A stretch of DNA of 64,000 bases, from contig CM119266.1 of assembly GCA_051294375.1 (NCBI GenBank), positions 1,741,554-1,805,553 of the forward strand, in the 5' to 3' direction. Shown piece by piece: positions 24,258 to 39,521 of the stretch; within the stretch, counting starts at the first letter, position 1; the number at the start of each line of letters is the position of its first letter. The notes beneath the pieces are model-generated. The model made no database searches, was not told where the DNA came from, and saw only the letters and a program-made list of their open reading frames with translations. This stretch comes from Paraspadella gotoi. Its lineage: Eukaryota; Chaetognatha. Position numbers and translations under genes: made by a program.

Positions 24258-24665
24258 AAAAAAGGGAGGAAGGGAAAATGAACTGGGCAAGAGTGGGAAG
24301 AGTTGAAAAGAAATGGAGGAAGAAAGGAAAGGAAAGGAGGAGAAAATAAATGGAGGAAGAAAGGAAAGGAAAGGAAGAGGAAATACATGGAGGAAGAAAG
24401 GAAAGAAAAGGAGGAGGAAAGGAAAGGAAAGGAGGAGGAACTAGATGGAGGAAGAAAGGAAAGAAAAGGAGGAGGAAAGGAAAGGAAAGGAACTAGATGG
24501 AGGAAGAAAGGAAAGGAAAGGAGGAGGAAAGGAATGGAGGAGGAAAGGAAAGAAAAGGAGGAAGAAATTAATGAAGGAACAGAGGAAAGCAAAGGAGGAA
24601 GAAATTAATGAAGGAACAGAGGAAAACAAAGGAGGAAGAAATCAATGGAGAAATAGAGGAAAGTT
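24258..24665. repeat. Purine minisatellite GGAGGAAGAAAGGAAAGG
   Basis: Irregular repeats of ATGGAGGAAGAAAGGAAAGG with spacers of GGAGGAGGAAA, about 30-45 bases per higher-order unit. Toward 24600 the unit becomes AATTAATGAAGGAACAGAGG. Confidence 0.93.
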
Positions 24666-25985
24666 AAATAGGCAAAATTGAAAGCAGGACGAAAAGTAAA
24701 AAAAGAGAGGAAAAAGAAATAAGAGGAGAATTAATTAGGCGACGACTTTTTGTGTTCGACGCGAATGGAGTAAAAATCTTTTCCCATTGTTTTCCATTTT
24801 CTTTCCGTGACGAGGATTTGGCGTGAGGGCGATTTAATGGCACGATGGCAAAATAGCGTTAATGAAAAATGGTGCAATAGATGACGTTGGGGAATTGGTC
24901 GGCGTGACGGTATTTCAATTTTCATCTTAGCGCAGAATGCTTGTTAGAAATGATTTTAATTCAAACAAATTCTCTTCGTGAATATCTGAATCACGTCAAT
25001 TGGTTTTAGTCTCAACTTTAATGATTTTATATTATCTTTACTCTCATTGGTCGAATAATTTTAAAGAAGACCTCTCTTCTCATTGGTCCATTAAATTTAG
25101 TCTTTGTATAAAAGAAAGGGCAACTTTAGTTAGTATTAAGTCTATTCTTAGATTTTCATAGGTCGGATTCGTTCGATATCCCGTGCAAATATTCCAGGTT
25201 CTCCCTCCACCGTCTAGGTTTTCAGGGGTACTTCTCCAGGTCTTTCCAGGTCTTCCCCATTTCTCCCACATCCCCCCTCGCCTGTTCGAGAGTCCAGCAT
25301 CTGCCGCCTCGAGGGTGAATTCAGTAATTGAGGGAAACGGAGAGAAAATAGCAGATGGCAAAATGGCGGGAAATGGCGATTGGCGCCAAGAGGCAAACGG
25401 CAAAATATAATATATAAAAAAAAAAACAACTTCTGTTTCGCCTCAGGGATTTTTGGTGGGAAGGAAAATATTATCAGTGCGGAAAAAGTAAAAGAAAAAC
25501 CTTTTCAATCCGTCTTGGTGATCTTTCTTTTTCTTTCTTTTATTTATTTTTCTTCTTTTTCATTCGAGGTCAAAACACGCGTGGTTTATACAATAAATAA
25601 TTTTTTTGTTGGATGTTGAATCATTATCATTTTTAATGACGGACTGACCGACCGAGAAGCGTCTCATTGAGATTAATAATTAGGATACAAAACTGAATAA
25701 AAATCAATGAAAATAAAATGCGAGACACGGCCGACAAAGAAAAAAAAATAGCAATTATACAACAAAGCCGAGTTAAAACAGATTTAAACAATAAACTTAC
25801 AAATTCAGTAAGATCCAAGAAATAAAAAGAAAAGAGAAACACAAAAATCACTCAACAAGCACACACAAAAAGGAAACGAGCCTCGACTCCAAATTTAGCC
25901 TAAAAAAAAAACAAAAAAAAAAACAAAAAAAACAAAAAAAACGACAGGAGAATCGTTTCCGTTTCTTCCTTTAGACTCTCGCACC
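24666..25985. other. Intergenic DNA, nothing recognised
   Basis: Mixed composition. No exon, RNA gene or transposon feature found. Confidence 0.5.
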
Positions 25986-25987
25986 AA

Positions 25988-26490
25988 TTCTCTCTCTCTT
26001 CTCTCTCGTCTTCTCTCTCTCTCTCTCTCTCGCTCTCTCTTCTCCTCTCTCCGTCTCTCTCTCTCTCTCCAGCTCCTGACCCATCCCGCTCGTATACATT
26101 CACACCCGCCGTAGATCTCTGCTCCCTCTTCCTTTCTCTCCTCCCATCCCTCTCTCTTGTCTTCTTCGCTATGTTTCGGCCTCTCCTTCATTCTGCTTTC
26201 TCTTCTCTCTCTCTCTCTCTCTCCCTTTCCCTCTCGTCTCTCTCATCCTGACTCCATCTCCTGGTTATTTTCACATCCGCGTAGCTCTCTCCGCTCTTCC
26301 TTCTCCCTCTCTCGTCTCTCCTTTTGTTTCGCGTCTCCATCTCTTTCTCTCTCCCCCCTGTCTGGGTCTTTCCATCTTTCTCCTCCCTCCTCTCATTCTT
26401 TTTTTCTCTCTGTCTTCTCTCAACCTCGCTTGTCTGGGTTTATCTTCCATCATGTTCTTCTCACTCTTTCTCTCTCTCCGCTACTCGCTC
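25988..26490. repeat. CT-rich tracts
   Basis: Imperfect CT arrays at 25990-26068 and 26200-26250, with pyrimidine-rich sequence to 26490. Confidence 0.85.
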
Positions 26491-27885
26491 CGCCCCCTTG
26501 CACGCGTGGCACGGCACTTGGAATGGAAAGCCCCTTCCGCTCTTCTCTTCCTCTCTACATCCTCCATCTCATCATCCTAACTCATACTCCGCTCTACTCT
26601 TTACATCTCTCGTAAAGAGAAATAATGAAGGGTGAGGAGGGCGGATTTTTTGGAGGGATCTTGGCTTTGATAGGGGTTATCTCGTGAGAGACGATAAGGT
26701 GAACGAGAGTTGCAAAAAGTTCCAATATTTTTGTTTATAGAGGAGGAGTGGGATAAAAGGTAATTTTGCGTGTCTTCTAGCACGCGACGAGAATGAGAGA
26801 AAGGAGAGAAGGAGAAAAGGATGGTACTGGCATCGGCGCGAGATACATGCTAGTGTCTCTATGGTGTATATATCTCGTCTCTCTCTCATCCTCGCTCTTC
26901 ACCCCCTTTCTCAGCGGCATCGGGTTGGGGACGGGAACGATTCCGCGTGGTTATTAAAGAGCCGGATTGGCTACGAGCGCCGGTGCGAATGAGAAAGAGC
27001 GAGAGAGAGGAGGATTGAAAAAGAGGAGAAAGGCGAGCGAGATGCTTTGAGATGGAGTCAATGAGAGCCAGATGAGCCGTGGAATGGATAAGCAGCTTCG
27101 CCGCCACAGCGAAAAGATTATCAGAAGAGATAGAGCGAGGGAAAGAGTTGAGAACGGAGCAGATAAAAGGAACATACGCTTTTAAACGAGAAGAAAAAAC
27201 CCAAAGTTCCTCGAGGTTTCGCTAACGGTTCTATGGCATACGATTGTAGGAGGGAAGAATTTCTGCGATTAAGAATTCACTTAGCGTATTTCTTTTGGTC
27301 CTCAGAATAAAAAAATAAAAAAAACCCAGAACCGAAGGAAATAAAAATAGGATCTGGGTTCTACGTCGATCGCAGGCGTCGCTATAAACCGAAGTCGAGG
27401 GCAAAGACACAAGAAAACGACCGACAAAAAAAAAAAAGAAAAAACAAAAGAATCGGTGTTTTCCCCGGGGAACTCTTGTGCTCGGAGTTCGGAATCGGTT
27501 TTTGTCGCCCTCGCTAAAAAAAAAAAAAAAAAAAACTTCCCGAGACTAAGCGGAAAATTAGCGATGGCTTAAACGTTCCGTCGGGTCGTCCCACTAGAGT
27601 GGGAGAGGGAGGAGGAGGGCCAGCTGGAGAGGAGGGGGGGAGAGAGAGGAGAGAGGAGAGAGACGAGGGATGTTGAGAGGGACTCGGGGGGCGGGGGGTG
27701 AGAAAGATCCCGCAAGATTTTGCGAAAAGATATCTATAATAGGTTAATATTCCAAAAGCTAAGTGCGGAAAGAGAAGACACATAGAAAACTCTGTGGATT
27801 ATCTCTCGGAGGAGAAAAGAAAAAAAAAATATTTGACGGTAGTTGCCGAGCATTTTTGCTCTCAACTGGCTTACATCATATATAG
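26491..27885. other. Intergenic DNA, nothing recognised
   Basis: Two A runs near 27424 and 27515 and GA-rich patches at 27600-27670. No gene is recognised. Confidence 0.5.
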
Positions 27886-30800
27886 ACTAGTATGATGATA
27901 TTCTAATTGATACCAAGCCTTACATTTTCACCGGCATAATTTATTGACTCAAAAATTAAGTATTATCAGTAGTAATAATACACAAAACGAAAACAGCTAA
28001 GGTGAAGAATATAGTATAATGACATGTGTGACAGTGGTTTTGAGGAACGAGAAATTGAAACCACTCAAAATTACGAAATCGATGGAGTAGAGGAGAGTGA
28101 GAATGAATAGGAGAGGAGACAGGGAGCGTCACAAAAGGAGTGGTGAGGAAAAGATTGCTACCTTCCGGCGTGAGAGAAAAAGAGAAATAAATATAAAAGT
28201 CAACAAGTGCATTCTTGTCTTTGGTTTCTCCTCCGCGCTCTTAACAACGCACTTTTTGTTTCTCAGTCGGCCCGAGAAGTTGTGGGAGTTCTAATATCTT
28301 ATCTACAAACCTAACCAACAAGCCAAGATGATTAGCATTCTTTATTCCCTTTTCGGGTTACTTCTAATTCATAATCATCCCTACGGGACCGAGTCAACAT
28401 CTCCAATATTCTCACACGTTCCATACTATCATTCTGTCTCTATCTTTCTCTTGCTCTCTTCTTCGTCTCTCTCTGTGGTGTCTCTGTTTTTGGTCTCTCT
28501 ACTCTCTCTCTCTATCTAGATTTCTCTTTTCGGTCCTCTTTCTTTTCCTCGCTGCTTTGTCCGTTTTCACACTTTTCGTGTTCTTTCCTACATAGGGATA
28601 TGGTTCTTATTAATCCTCGGAACAGCCTGAACTTTGCTTTCGGCCGTTTATTCGGCGAGAAATATATTATCAATACGACTACGTTTTATGTTTGTGATTT
28701 CTTCTATTCGCTAGTTTAACCAGAGGCCGCGCTTATCTCCCCCCTCTCTTAAATAGCTCACAACCTTTTCTTCTCTGGGTGTGCCATACTTCGTTCTCAT
28801 CCTCTCATAAGGCTCCGATGGCTCCCCACCTCCTTTCCTATTCGTGCCCAATCCACGTCCCGCTCAATTTCTCATGCTGCATCTTTTTCTTTCTTCTTGG
28901 ATCCGCCAACGGTCTTATCTTGTCGTTTGCTCTTGCTGTGGTCTCTTCTAAAAGCGTGATGCCATTGGCTCTCTGTCTTAGCTCAGGTTCTCTTACTTTA
29001 CTCTCTCTCTCTCTTCTCTCTTTTTATCTCTCTCTTACTCTTCTCTACTTTCTATACTTTCTCTCTTACAATCTCTCTAATAAGAAAACTGGTGATTTTT
29101 TCGATATTTCTTTCGTTCAATTATCAAACCTTAAATCCGGGGAAAGAAATCTCAATGAAAACTCTGCGGAAAGAAACTGAGTGATTTTTGCAGCTAAAAG
29201 GCTTCAACCAAAATGTAGTTGTTTCTCGAGAGCGAACTTTTTTTCACCAGATTTGTTCATTTTGGTACAAGAGAAAAAAAATATATGTCGATACTCTCTC
29301 TCATAGTTTAAAAACCATCAAACCGTGAACCTTAACCTGCGTGGAGTAAACAACATCTCTCGAGAAGTAGATTTGATATATCATGTAAACAAATTATTAA
29401 ATCCTCATACTAAACAAGTCATTAGTATTTGTCTTTTTCTAGATTATATGTATACTTTTCGATCACATCTTTCAGGATTATCATAGGTCGCTCCTTCCTT
29501 GGACTGTGAATATACATTTCTAAACTGCTCAGTAGAAAAAAATACTTTGAAACAAAAGAATATCTTTTTTGGTTTAATCATCTCACTCTCGTGTATTAAA
29601 TAATTCTAAAAAAGGAAAAAACTCGCGGAGACAGAGTAGAGAACGAACGAAATTACAGCAATGTGTCTCGGGAAAAAGCGTGAGAATTAGAGAAAACTAA
29701 AAATAAAAAGCGTAAGATAATAAAGAGAGCTATATAACAGAGAGAGAAAAAAAATTAAATAATAACCATATATATTTGACGTATTCTCGTGTCTCTTTTT
29801 CTCTTCTTCTCTTCATCAATCCCTTCAAATTCCGATCGTGATGTGAAGCATTCCCACTCTGCTATCTCACGGTTATCTTTTTTTCGTGCTTTCCGATATC
29901 TTTCAACCGATCAATATTTTTAAAAAAAAATGACGGAAAGAAATTTGAAACACAAAATTTTGTTGTTGCGGAAGAAACCTTTTGCGTAGTTTTGCGAAAC
30001 AAAACGTGGCATCACATTGACCAGTTGTTTTTACTCTCTCCGTCACGGATGCATGCGCGTTCTATCCGTCCATTGATGTTTTCAACCCGTTTGTAAAATT
30101 TTAATTTCGGCCTCTGCGTCTCTTAGAATAGTATTAAATTTTCGTTCTTCTGTACGTTGATTTTATTTTTTCTTTTTCCAATTTCCGACAAATTAAATAT
30201 TATGTCGTCATACGCTGGGTTGTCATCATTCTCGATCCTCAAATTCCGCTCGACCAAATAATAAATTTCGGAAGCCGAGAAATGATATAATTCTAATCGC
30301 AACCAAAGAAAAAAGGAAGGAAAACAAAAAAAATCAAGTCGCTCCGTTTATGATGTTTCCGATCCGTAACGAGACATTTCTTCATTCAATAGCCAGTCGA
30401 TTGAATGAAGGGAATAGTGTGAAAAAATCCTGCCGAACCAGAGATGAGTGAGACAATGAACTGCGGGGAAAGTGGCATGAGACGAGAAAAAAGAAGAAAA
30501 AAGACTCTCAGAGATGAGACGAGAGAGCGAGAGAAAGAGAGATGCACGATGAGATAGAGAGAGAGAGAGACGAAGACCTTTTCTCTGCCCAGAGAGCGGC
30601 GTTCGCAGCAATTTCATTACGCGGTCGGTATTCGAGCCCCCGTCGCGATCACGAATCCACCAAAACTCGGTCTTTTTCTTTCTCTCTCTCTCTCTCTCTG
30701 CTCTCTCTTCTTCTCTCTCTTCTCTCTCTCTCTCTCTCTCTCCTATTCTCTCACTCTCTTCCTCTCGTCGTCTCTCTCCATGCGTCTCTCTCTCTTCGCA

Positions 30801-33800
30801 CTCGCTGAGTTATTCTGGGTGCTTGCGGGCGCCCCGCGCCGCCGGGCTGCGGGTGGGCTCGGACCCTTTGGTGGATCGACCCCAATCACCTACACGACTG
30901 GCCTCGACCGTTCGCTGCGTCGTCCATGCGTCATTCTCTTCTCTTCTCTACTCTCTTCTCTCTCTCCTTCTCTCCTCTCGTCTCTCTCTTCTGCTCTCTC
31001 TCTCTCTCCTCTCTCTCTCTCCCTCTCCGTGTGGATAGGGTGGGATGAGAGACACATCGGTAGAGAATCCTCGGCACCAACGTGTGCATGAAATCCCTTC
31101 GGAGTTGACAAAACGGTGAAACGGATTTAAAAAACAAAAGACAACAATATTCAGAAGAGACTACAAACGTCTCACGCGGCGACCACGACATGCTGGCATA
31201 ACTACTGGTCTTTATCATCACCAATCCTACCTCACGTGACGCCATCATTTCCCTTCGATAGTCTATGGTAAGTTCTGCTATCCTCGATAACACTTTCATA
31301 AGGAAACAGAGACGAGAGCCGGACACGATGTGGGACAAATTTTTGACGCGAATAAAATAAAAACAGAAAAGAAGAAAGAAAAAAACAAGAAAAATTAATC
31401 GCAATTAGCGCAAAGAAAAAAAAAACGGACCATGGAAAATAAAAGACTTCTATATTCACTTTCAATTACGAAGAGAAAACGAAAAGCAGTGGCCATTAGT
31501 CCTTGTTTGGTAAATCGCTTTCTGAAAAGTTTAGCAACACATTGGAAAAAACATATATATTGAAGAAATCTCCTGCGTGAATGCAATGAAGATATATATG
31601 AAACAAATTTGCTAAAACGATGGAAATAATTTGACACACTAAATGAAATGAAAAGATAGAAAAGTAGAGAGAGACTCATGTTTGAGAAGGAAGAAAGTAA
31701 AAGAGAAACTTCGAGAACTACCATGAGAGTAACGAGAGAGAAATAAGAGAAGATCTCAATTCGATTCGCTTTCTCAGAATCTCTCGAACACCTCAAGTGT
31801 AATTGACGAAGTGTTAATTCGTCATTCGAGTTGCAGTAAAGTCTTCACTCCAGGTCGTCTCGCGATTGGCGCCATTAACTGCGACGCACGACGCACGACG
31901 ACAAGACAAGTTCGCGAAGCAGATAGTGCGAGTTGTTCATTCGAGGAGGAGTCTAGACACCTCGCTTTAACGACGTTATAGACGACGCGCATGACTACAA
32001 AAATTTACGACGCTCTCCCCCTCGCGACTGCAGCACCGAGTACAGCCCCCCCCCTCGAGTGAGTGCGACTCGAACATGACTCAGTCGAAATCATAGAGAG
32101 ACGGATGGAGAAGCAATACCGAATAGAACGGGAGAGAGAGAGTTCATCTTCGATTCCAACTTGAATTATCATCGGCCCCCACGACGAGTGTTATCCGCAC
32201 TTACTCATTCGTCACTTCGCAGCCAAACGAGAACACTCACATGTCTCCAATTCTAACCAACAATACCAGCGCACCGTAGCACTCGCCTCCGACTCCGGCT
32301 CGCCAGAAAATCTATATGAGCGAGAGTCGGGTTCGCCGCAGGTTGGGATAGACTACAAAGTTTGACTTCTCAGAGGGAAAGCGGTCGCTTCCACCCACAT
32401 CAGAGCAGGAGAGAAGTTGGTAGAATGAGGCACGTAGAGTTAGAGCTAGGGAAAGATGCGTTAGATGAGAGATTGCGCAACGAAGACTGATACAATCAAC
32501 GCAAGAGTTTACTAAGAAGCATTGAGGATAGATAGGGAATGAAGTGAAAGAAGAGATGGTATAAACTAAATATAAATGAGATGAATTAGAGATTACTGTT
32601 ATACTATTCAATGGCATATGAAGCGTTTTCAGAAGCAGCCACAGAAGATTTTAATCAATAATCAGATTGTTAGACCGGTCAGAAAAGAAATGTGAGCGTT
32701 TCGTTCCATCGGATGCCGATGGGGGATGGAGGAACAGTGAGAAGACAATCCGATGACAGACCGGGTGAGCGTCTTTGATGATAATCACTGACAGGAGTGA
32801 GCTATAGGACGTGCCATGCGGATGAAAGGGGATTGGACAGGAGGGGAAGGAAAGAAGGGTGTCGAGTAAGGACCGAAAATCTGAAGGCGGAGCCGCTTTC
32901 CTCCTGCGCTCCTGCCTCCGTGCCTGCCTACACCGACGCGCCACTTACCCGCGCTCCTCCGTGTCCATGAGAATGTCAGACTCTGTATCTATGTCATATT
33001 TGGTGCTCTCGATCATCTAGTGATCTTTAAGAGTAATCGTCGGAGAACGATAAGAGACAGAGTGTCGTTGCGGTAGGTACGCTCATTGGATGCCTTGATT
33101 AGATGATATTGCGTTTTTATTGTGGCTTTCACTAGAGCAGGTTCGATACTATCTAGTAACCTCCTGTTGTTGATACTATATTCTTTCATATCCCTTTATT
33201 ACAATTATGGAATGTTCAATATGTCTGGTCGGCCGTTTCTTAGATATTTCTAAGATCCGTGCTGGTATAATTTGGCTCGTAGGTTTAAAATTCCGTCGTC
33301 GTCGTATTCGTCGTCCCTCCCAGTTGTTGTTCTATTTGTGGTCTCTCCTTGCTTGTTGTGCTGTGTGGTTGTGATTTATATATTAGAGAGCCAAGAGTTA
33401 TTCTCCTCCGAGCTCCTCTCTTTTTGAGACCGAGTTCTTAAATATAAAGGTATTATACGTTGGTTTAGTATAGAGATTATCAGATCTTTTCTTTCGCACA
33501 GTGATTTTTTTCAGGCAGACGATATATGAATTTGTCCCCAGTGTTCTGTTTACAAATGTTTATCTTTGTAAATAATATAGATATGATTCTCACTGATAAG
33601 TTTTTTAATTTGTTGCTATAGCTGACTTGTTTATTTCTTTCTCTTGTTCACCGTCACTTAAATCCCTCTCTCGAGCGAAATTCCCAAACTTTACTTTCAG
33701 ATTCCATTTTTCAGTTATCCTTTATAAATATCTTTGAGTCGTCGTCGTTGCTTGTTTGATAATATTTAACTTTTTCTGTTTTTTACAGTATCTTAGAAAG

Positions 33801-35650
33801 CGTGTGTTAATGAAGGAACAAACATTGTTTAGAATAACTTTGGTTTGTTTTCCTTACGCTCCACAGTCGGGCTGCTCCTATTTTTACTCCATTGATTGAG
33901 TTTATTGCTGGAGAAAACAATGTTTCGTCGTGGCGATACACATGTTGTTTCCGTCGTGTCTGTCTGACCTTTTAGTACTGTTGTTCTCGTCGCGACACTA
34001 ATCGTTTGACTTAATTATTATCTTTCCTCGTACAGTCGCGCTTACATTTGTAATTATGATTTACGGTTCGGATACGTCTACTGTCGTCATGTCGTCTTTT
34101 TAATTTTTGTGTTTTTCCGAAAAATGTCGAGTGGTCGAGACGCCGTCCAATCTGTGTTCTCTAATTTTTATTTGTCGTCCTTTGGGTTACATTCGTCCGA
34201 AATTCAAAAAAAAAAGAGAATCTCAGAATAGATACGATGTAAAAACACATTTTCTGTCCAAAAACGTGCGAGTTTGAAATGATCATTTCTATTGAAGTAC
34301 CACGTATACGCTAGAGAAAATGACACTGACTGATACCCGATGAATTTCTCGACCACTGTGAAGTGATATATTCTCCCAATTATACGAGAATACGATGGGC
34401 ATTACGTGGAGTTAACGGAGGGACATGAGCGAATCTCGGACAAAAGAGAATAGATCCATCGATGGAGAGATCCAGGCCAGAGGATGAGAGACGTATTGGA
34501 CGAGAGATAGGGAGAGGTAGACTGTGAGAGAGATTGACGAGATGACGAGAGGAGCAGGAGGAGAGAGATCGTGCGATGGCCATATCTCTATTCGATTTGT
34601 CGAAGGATGCAGCATCAAGCATCGTCATCAGCTGTCTCTCCATCGATCTTTGGGGGTCAGGGGCAAGGCGTTTTGTATCGCTCCTCTCCCTCTCTCTCTT
34701 CTCTCTCTCTACCATCCATCTCATCATCTCCATCTCATCTCCTCTCATCCTACTCTCTCGTCTTCTCTCTCTCCTCTCTCTCTTCGCACCGTCATCCCAC
34801 CCTCCTCTTTCCCTCTGCCTTCTCCGACTAATTTTACACAAACATAACGCTTGCGTCGCCTTCGAAGGCCACTCACCCTCTTCGGATTACATTCTGAAGG
34901 GGCTGCTCTTAGGTTTCATTACTTCTGTCGTCACGTATAATCACTCGAGGCATAACTGAAACACGTAGATACGACAACACACTTTCGAATTGCCGTCCCC
35001 TTCTTTTATTATCTCAGCTACCATGCCTCTTAATTGTTGGGTTGCCATGGCATTTCACCCTTTTATGCCATCTTTATCAAGTAATTTTCTATGCATCCCG
35101 TCTTTATTGTATTGTTGCCATCATCTCAGGTTAAAAGGGGCTTTGTCCTCCGAGATGGAATGGGTAAGGTTTATGAGGTGCGCTGGCCGTTCTGCTCTAG
35201 GCGTTTTCTCTCGTTTCCGCTGCTCGGGACTTTTCTTTAAAGCTGGTTAAATAAGCGGGATGCGAGGGGGGGGAGGATCAGAGAGGAAGAGGAGATGAAG
35301 AGAAGAGAGGAAAGAGGAAGAGGAGGGAAGAATATATAGAGAAGAAGAGTAGTGAGATTGACATTATGTAGCATCGATCGACATGACATCCATCTTCTTC
35401 CCCCTCGATCCTCGTGACTCACGAACCCTCCACCAAGAGGGAAGAAGAAGAGAGAGAAAGAGAGACTGAGAGAGGAGAAGAGAGAGAGCAGGATGAGGAA
35501 GAGATGGAGAGTGAGAAGATGCTGACTATGAACCCAGGAGTAGACGATATAAAAAGCGCAGGGAAGTAATTTGGTTTTTCATGATTGAATAAATTTTGTT
35601 ATGCACCGAGGGACTTTGCTAACAGCTTAAAATAAATATAGTTAAAGGTG
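27886..35650 (+). repeat. Noisy copy A of a large direct duplication
   Basis: The sequence is collinear with 35876-39650. Anchor pairs are 27890-27965 with 35876-35942, 31345-31530 with 37060-37230, 33290-33330 with 38368-38400, 34906-35020 with 39104-39215, and 35530-35600 with 39577-39640. Copy A is about twice as long as copy B, because extra bases are scattered throughout rather than inserted as one block. This looks like unpolished long-read sequence. No gene is called, and frames here are unreliable. Confidence 0.85.
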
Positions 35651-35850
35651 CGAATTATAAAAAAAAAAAAGTCGGTGATTGAGGGGGTAAATGAAAAAAG
35701 CTGTTCGTAGCTCTCTAGAGAGATAATTTATTAATAACGAGTTTGAAATCTGGAGATTTTTTTGTGGTTTTCCGATTCCGCGCACGCGCAGCAACCTGGG
35801 TGTGGCGCGTTTTTTGTTTAGTTGCTGACACAGGGACTTTGACAAGCAAA

Positions 35851-35875
35851 NNNNNNNNNNNNNNNNNNNNNNNNN
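35851..35875. other. 25-N assembly gap
   Basis: Exactly 25 Ns at the junction between the two direct copies. Confidence 1.
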
Positions 35876-37542
35876 CTAGTATGATATATCTATGATACCA
35901 AGCCTTACATTTCACCGGCATAATTATTGACAAAATTAAGTTTACGTAGTAATAAGACATCAAAACGAAACAGCGGTTGAAATAAATAATGACATTTGAA
36001 GTGTTTTGAGAAGAGAAATGAAACCAAAAAATTCGAAATCGATGGAGAGAGAGAGAGACAGAGAGAGAGAGACAGAGAGAGAGAGAATAAAGTCGTCTGC
36101 CTCCCACGATGTCGAGTGGGAAATTATAATCCAATGATTAGCGTTACTATTTATACGGGCTAATTCACACGCTCTCTAATGCTCTGTCTCTATTTGTCCC
36201 TCGGGTCTGCTTTCTCTCGATCTGTGTGTGTCTCTGTTTTGGTCTCTCTCTCTCCTCTCTCTATCTAATTCCTTCGGTCTTTTCTTCCCCGCTTTCCGTT
36301 TTCACAACTTTCGTGTTTTCCAATGGTTTAATTAAACGGAACAGCTGCTTGCTGGAGTTTTATGGAATTATTTTCGAAAAGTGATCTTTATTGTTTAACA
36401 AGAGGCGGTTACTCTCTCTCTCCTCTGTCTCTCTCCTCTCCCTCTGTCTCTCTGTCGCTCTCTCTCTGTCTCTTTCTCCCTCTCTCCCTCTCTCTCTCTC
36501 CTTTCTCTCTCTCTCTCTCTTTCATCTCTCTCATCCTCTCTGTCTCTCTCTCTCGTTCTACGTCTCTCTCAAAGAACTGTATCGATAATTCTTTCGTCAT
36601 TACAACCTTAAAACCGGATAAAATCTATGAAAAGCTCTGGAAAAATAGTTTGAGCTAAATATTCAACAAATCGTAGTTTTTCTTCGCGAATTTTTTCACC
36701 AATTTGTTCATTTGAAAAAAAAAGAAGAAAAAATCTTCGATGCGTAAAAAACACGAGTAGATTTGTTAGTAAACAAAAATTATAATCCTCTATAAATCAT
36801 AGTTTTCTTTTTTCTAATTATTTTCTTTCTTCCTCATTCAGGAATTCTGGTCGCTCCTTCCTTGACTGGAATTAAAATCCGAAAAAAATACTTTGAAACA
36901 AAAGAATTCTTTTTTTTTAATTTCGACTTCATTTAAATAATTGAAAAAAGAAAAAAGAAAAAAGGCGGAAAAAGTGGAAAAACTAATAAAAAGAAGATAA
37001 AAAACTAATAAAGACGAAAAAAAATCCTATTTGCGTTTTTCTCTGTGGGACATTTTACGCGAATAAAATAAAAACAAAAAGAAAGAAAGAAAAAACAAAA
37101 AATTAATCGCAATTAGCGCAAAGAAAAAAAAAACGGACATAAAATAAAAGACTTCTATTCACTTCAATTACGAAGAAAAACGAAACCAGTGGCCATTAGC
37201 CTTGTTTGTAAATCGCTTTCTAAAAGTTTAACAATTGAAAAAAAACTTTAAAATTCCTGTATCAATAATATTATAACAAATTCTAAACTGAAATAATTTC
37301 AACTAAATAATAAACAAAAATAAAATATTTAAAAAAAAATTAAAAAAAAACTTGAAACTACATAGTACTATAATAGTTGATCGCTTTCTCGATTTGAAAA
37401 TAAAGTTTGACGAGTTTAATTTCGTCATTCGATTGATAAGTCATGCGCGTTGGATTAACTGCGACGACGACGACGACGAAGAAGAAAACGACGATCGCGA
37501 CGACGAAGACGACGACGTCATCGACGCTCTATCTCCCGCTGG

Positions 37543-37588
<46 letters not shown>

Positions 37589-38214
37589 TGAGAGAGAGAG
37601 TTGATTAAAACTTGGAAATTATCATCGGCCCCCACGACGTTAAAATTTCATCGTACGAGCAACGAGAACTATTTAATTCCTACAACATGGAAAGGTGAGG
37701 CTGATATGGTGCAAAATACATAGGGTCGGGTGAGGGTAGAGTAAGTTTGTGTAAGGAGGGGAGAATGGTAATGGCGTGTTGCTAGGAGATCTTGTGGATG
37801 CGAACAAAACTGATACAATCAACCAAGTTACTAAGATTGTATAGGAGAAGTGAAAAGATTAAAACTAAAATATTAATGATAATTAATTACTGATAATCAA
37901 TGGCATTATGACTTTAAAGCGCCATTAATATTCAATTGAGAGAAAAGAAATTCCGATTATCGATGACATGAAAGACAATCCGATGACAGACCGTTGCGTC
38001 TATGATAATCAATGACAGAGTAGGCGTGGCCATGATGAATTGACAGGAGGGAAAAAAGGTGTCGAGTTAAGCCGAAAATCTGAAGGGAGGAGCCGCTTCC
38101 TCCTCCTCCTCCTCCTCCTCCTCCCGACGCCCCTTACCCGCGCTTCCTCCGGGTCATAAATGTCAGACTCTGTATTTGCTTTTGTCTCTCTCTCTGTCGT
38201 CTTAGTAATCGTCG

Positions 38215-38246
<32 letters not shown>

Positions 38247-39489
38247 TTGGCCTTGGATGGTTTCTCGTTTTCATTGTGGCTTTCGCGTTCGATATATCTA
38301 CATTTTTTTTCCTTCCCTTTATTACAATAGAATGTAGTTTGGCCGGATTTCTAAGATTCTCTGTTATTGACGTCGTCGTCGTCGTATTCGTCGTCCTCCC
38401 AGTTGTTTTCATTTGTTTGTTATCCTTGTTGTTGTTGCTGTTGTTATTATTGAGAGCCAAGAGTCTCCCTCGTCCCTTTGACTCGTTAAAAGGTTTTTTT
38501 TTATTTTTAGTTTTTCCTTCGAATATTTTTTTCGCCCCATCTTCTGTTTTTTTTCTGTTTGTTTGTTTGTTCCTTGTTTTTTTTTGTTTGTTGACTTTTT
38601 TCTTTTCTTTGTTCCTCACTTAATCCCATGAAATCCAAACTTTATCAGATTCCATTTTCTTCTTTATTTTGTCGTCGTTGTTGTTGTCGTCGTCGTCAAA
38701 GTTGCGCTTTTTGTTTTCTTAGTTGATATTTTCGATAATTCTATTCCCGAAGTCGTCGTCATCGTCGTTGTCGTCATCGTCGTTGACTTTGTCGTTGTCG
38801 TCGTCGTTGTCGTCTTTTTTTTTTCCGTGATGGTCAACGCGTCATTTTTTAATTTTTATTGTCTCCTTTGAGTAGATTCTCGTTCAAAAAAGATCTCTCT
38901 TAACCTTTCTTCCTCATTTAATGTCATTTCTATTGTCCACATCATCTTTGTCACAATATATATTATATTACAATACGATGGAGCATTCTGTAAGACACTG
39001 GATGTCCATCTGTCGGTCTGTCCCACTAACATTTAAAACCTTATAACTAACAATGGGACATTTAGATCAATACGTTTACCGTGAGACCCTCTTCACAAAA
39101 TGCTCTTAGGTTTCATACTTCTGTCGTGACGTAATAATCACTCGAGGAAATGAACACGTGATACGAAACACCTTCGAATTGCCGTTTCTTCTTTTATTAT
39201 CTCAGCATACCATGCCCTCTTTATTGTGGTTGCCATCATTTCACCCTTTGATGCCATCTTTATCAGTATTTCTATGATGCCGTCTTTATTGTTGTTGCCA
39301 TCATCTCGGTAAAAGGGGCTTTTGTGTTAAGGTTTATTGTCGCTGCCTTCTGCTCTCTTTTCTCTCTTTCCGCTCGGATTTTCTTTAAAGCTGTAAAAGC
39401 GATGCAAAACGCGAAGTTGGAGGGCGGATAGAGAGAAGAGAGAGGAGAGAGAGAGAGGAGGATGAAGCGAGAAAGGCGACGAGATGATT

Positions 39490-39521
<32 letters not shown>
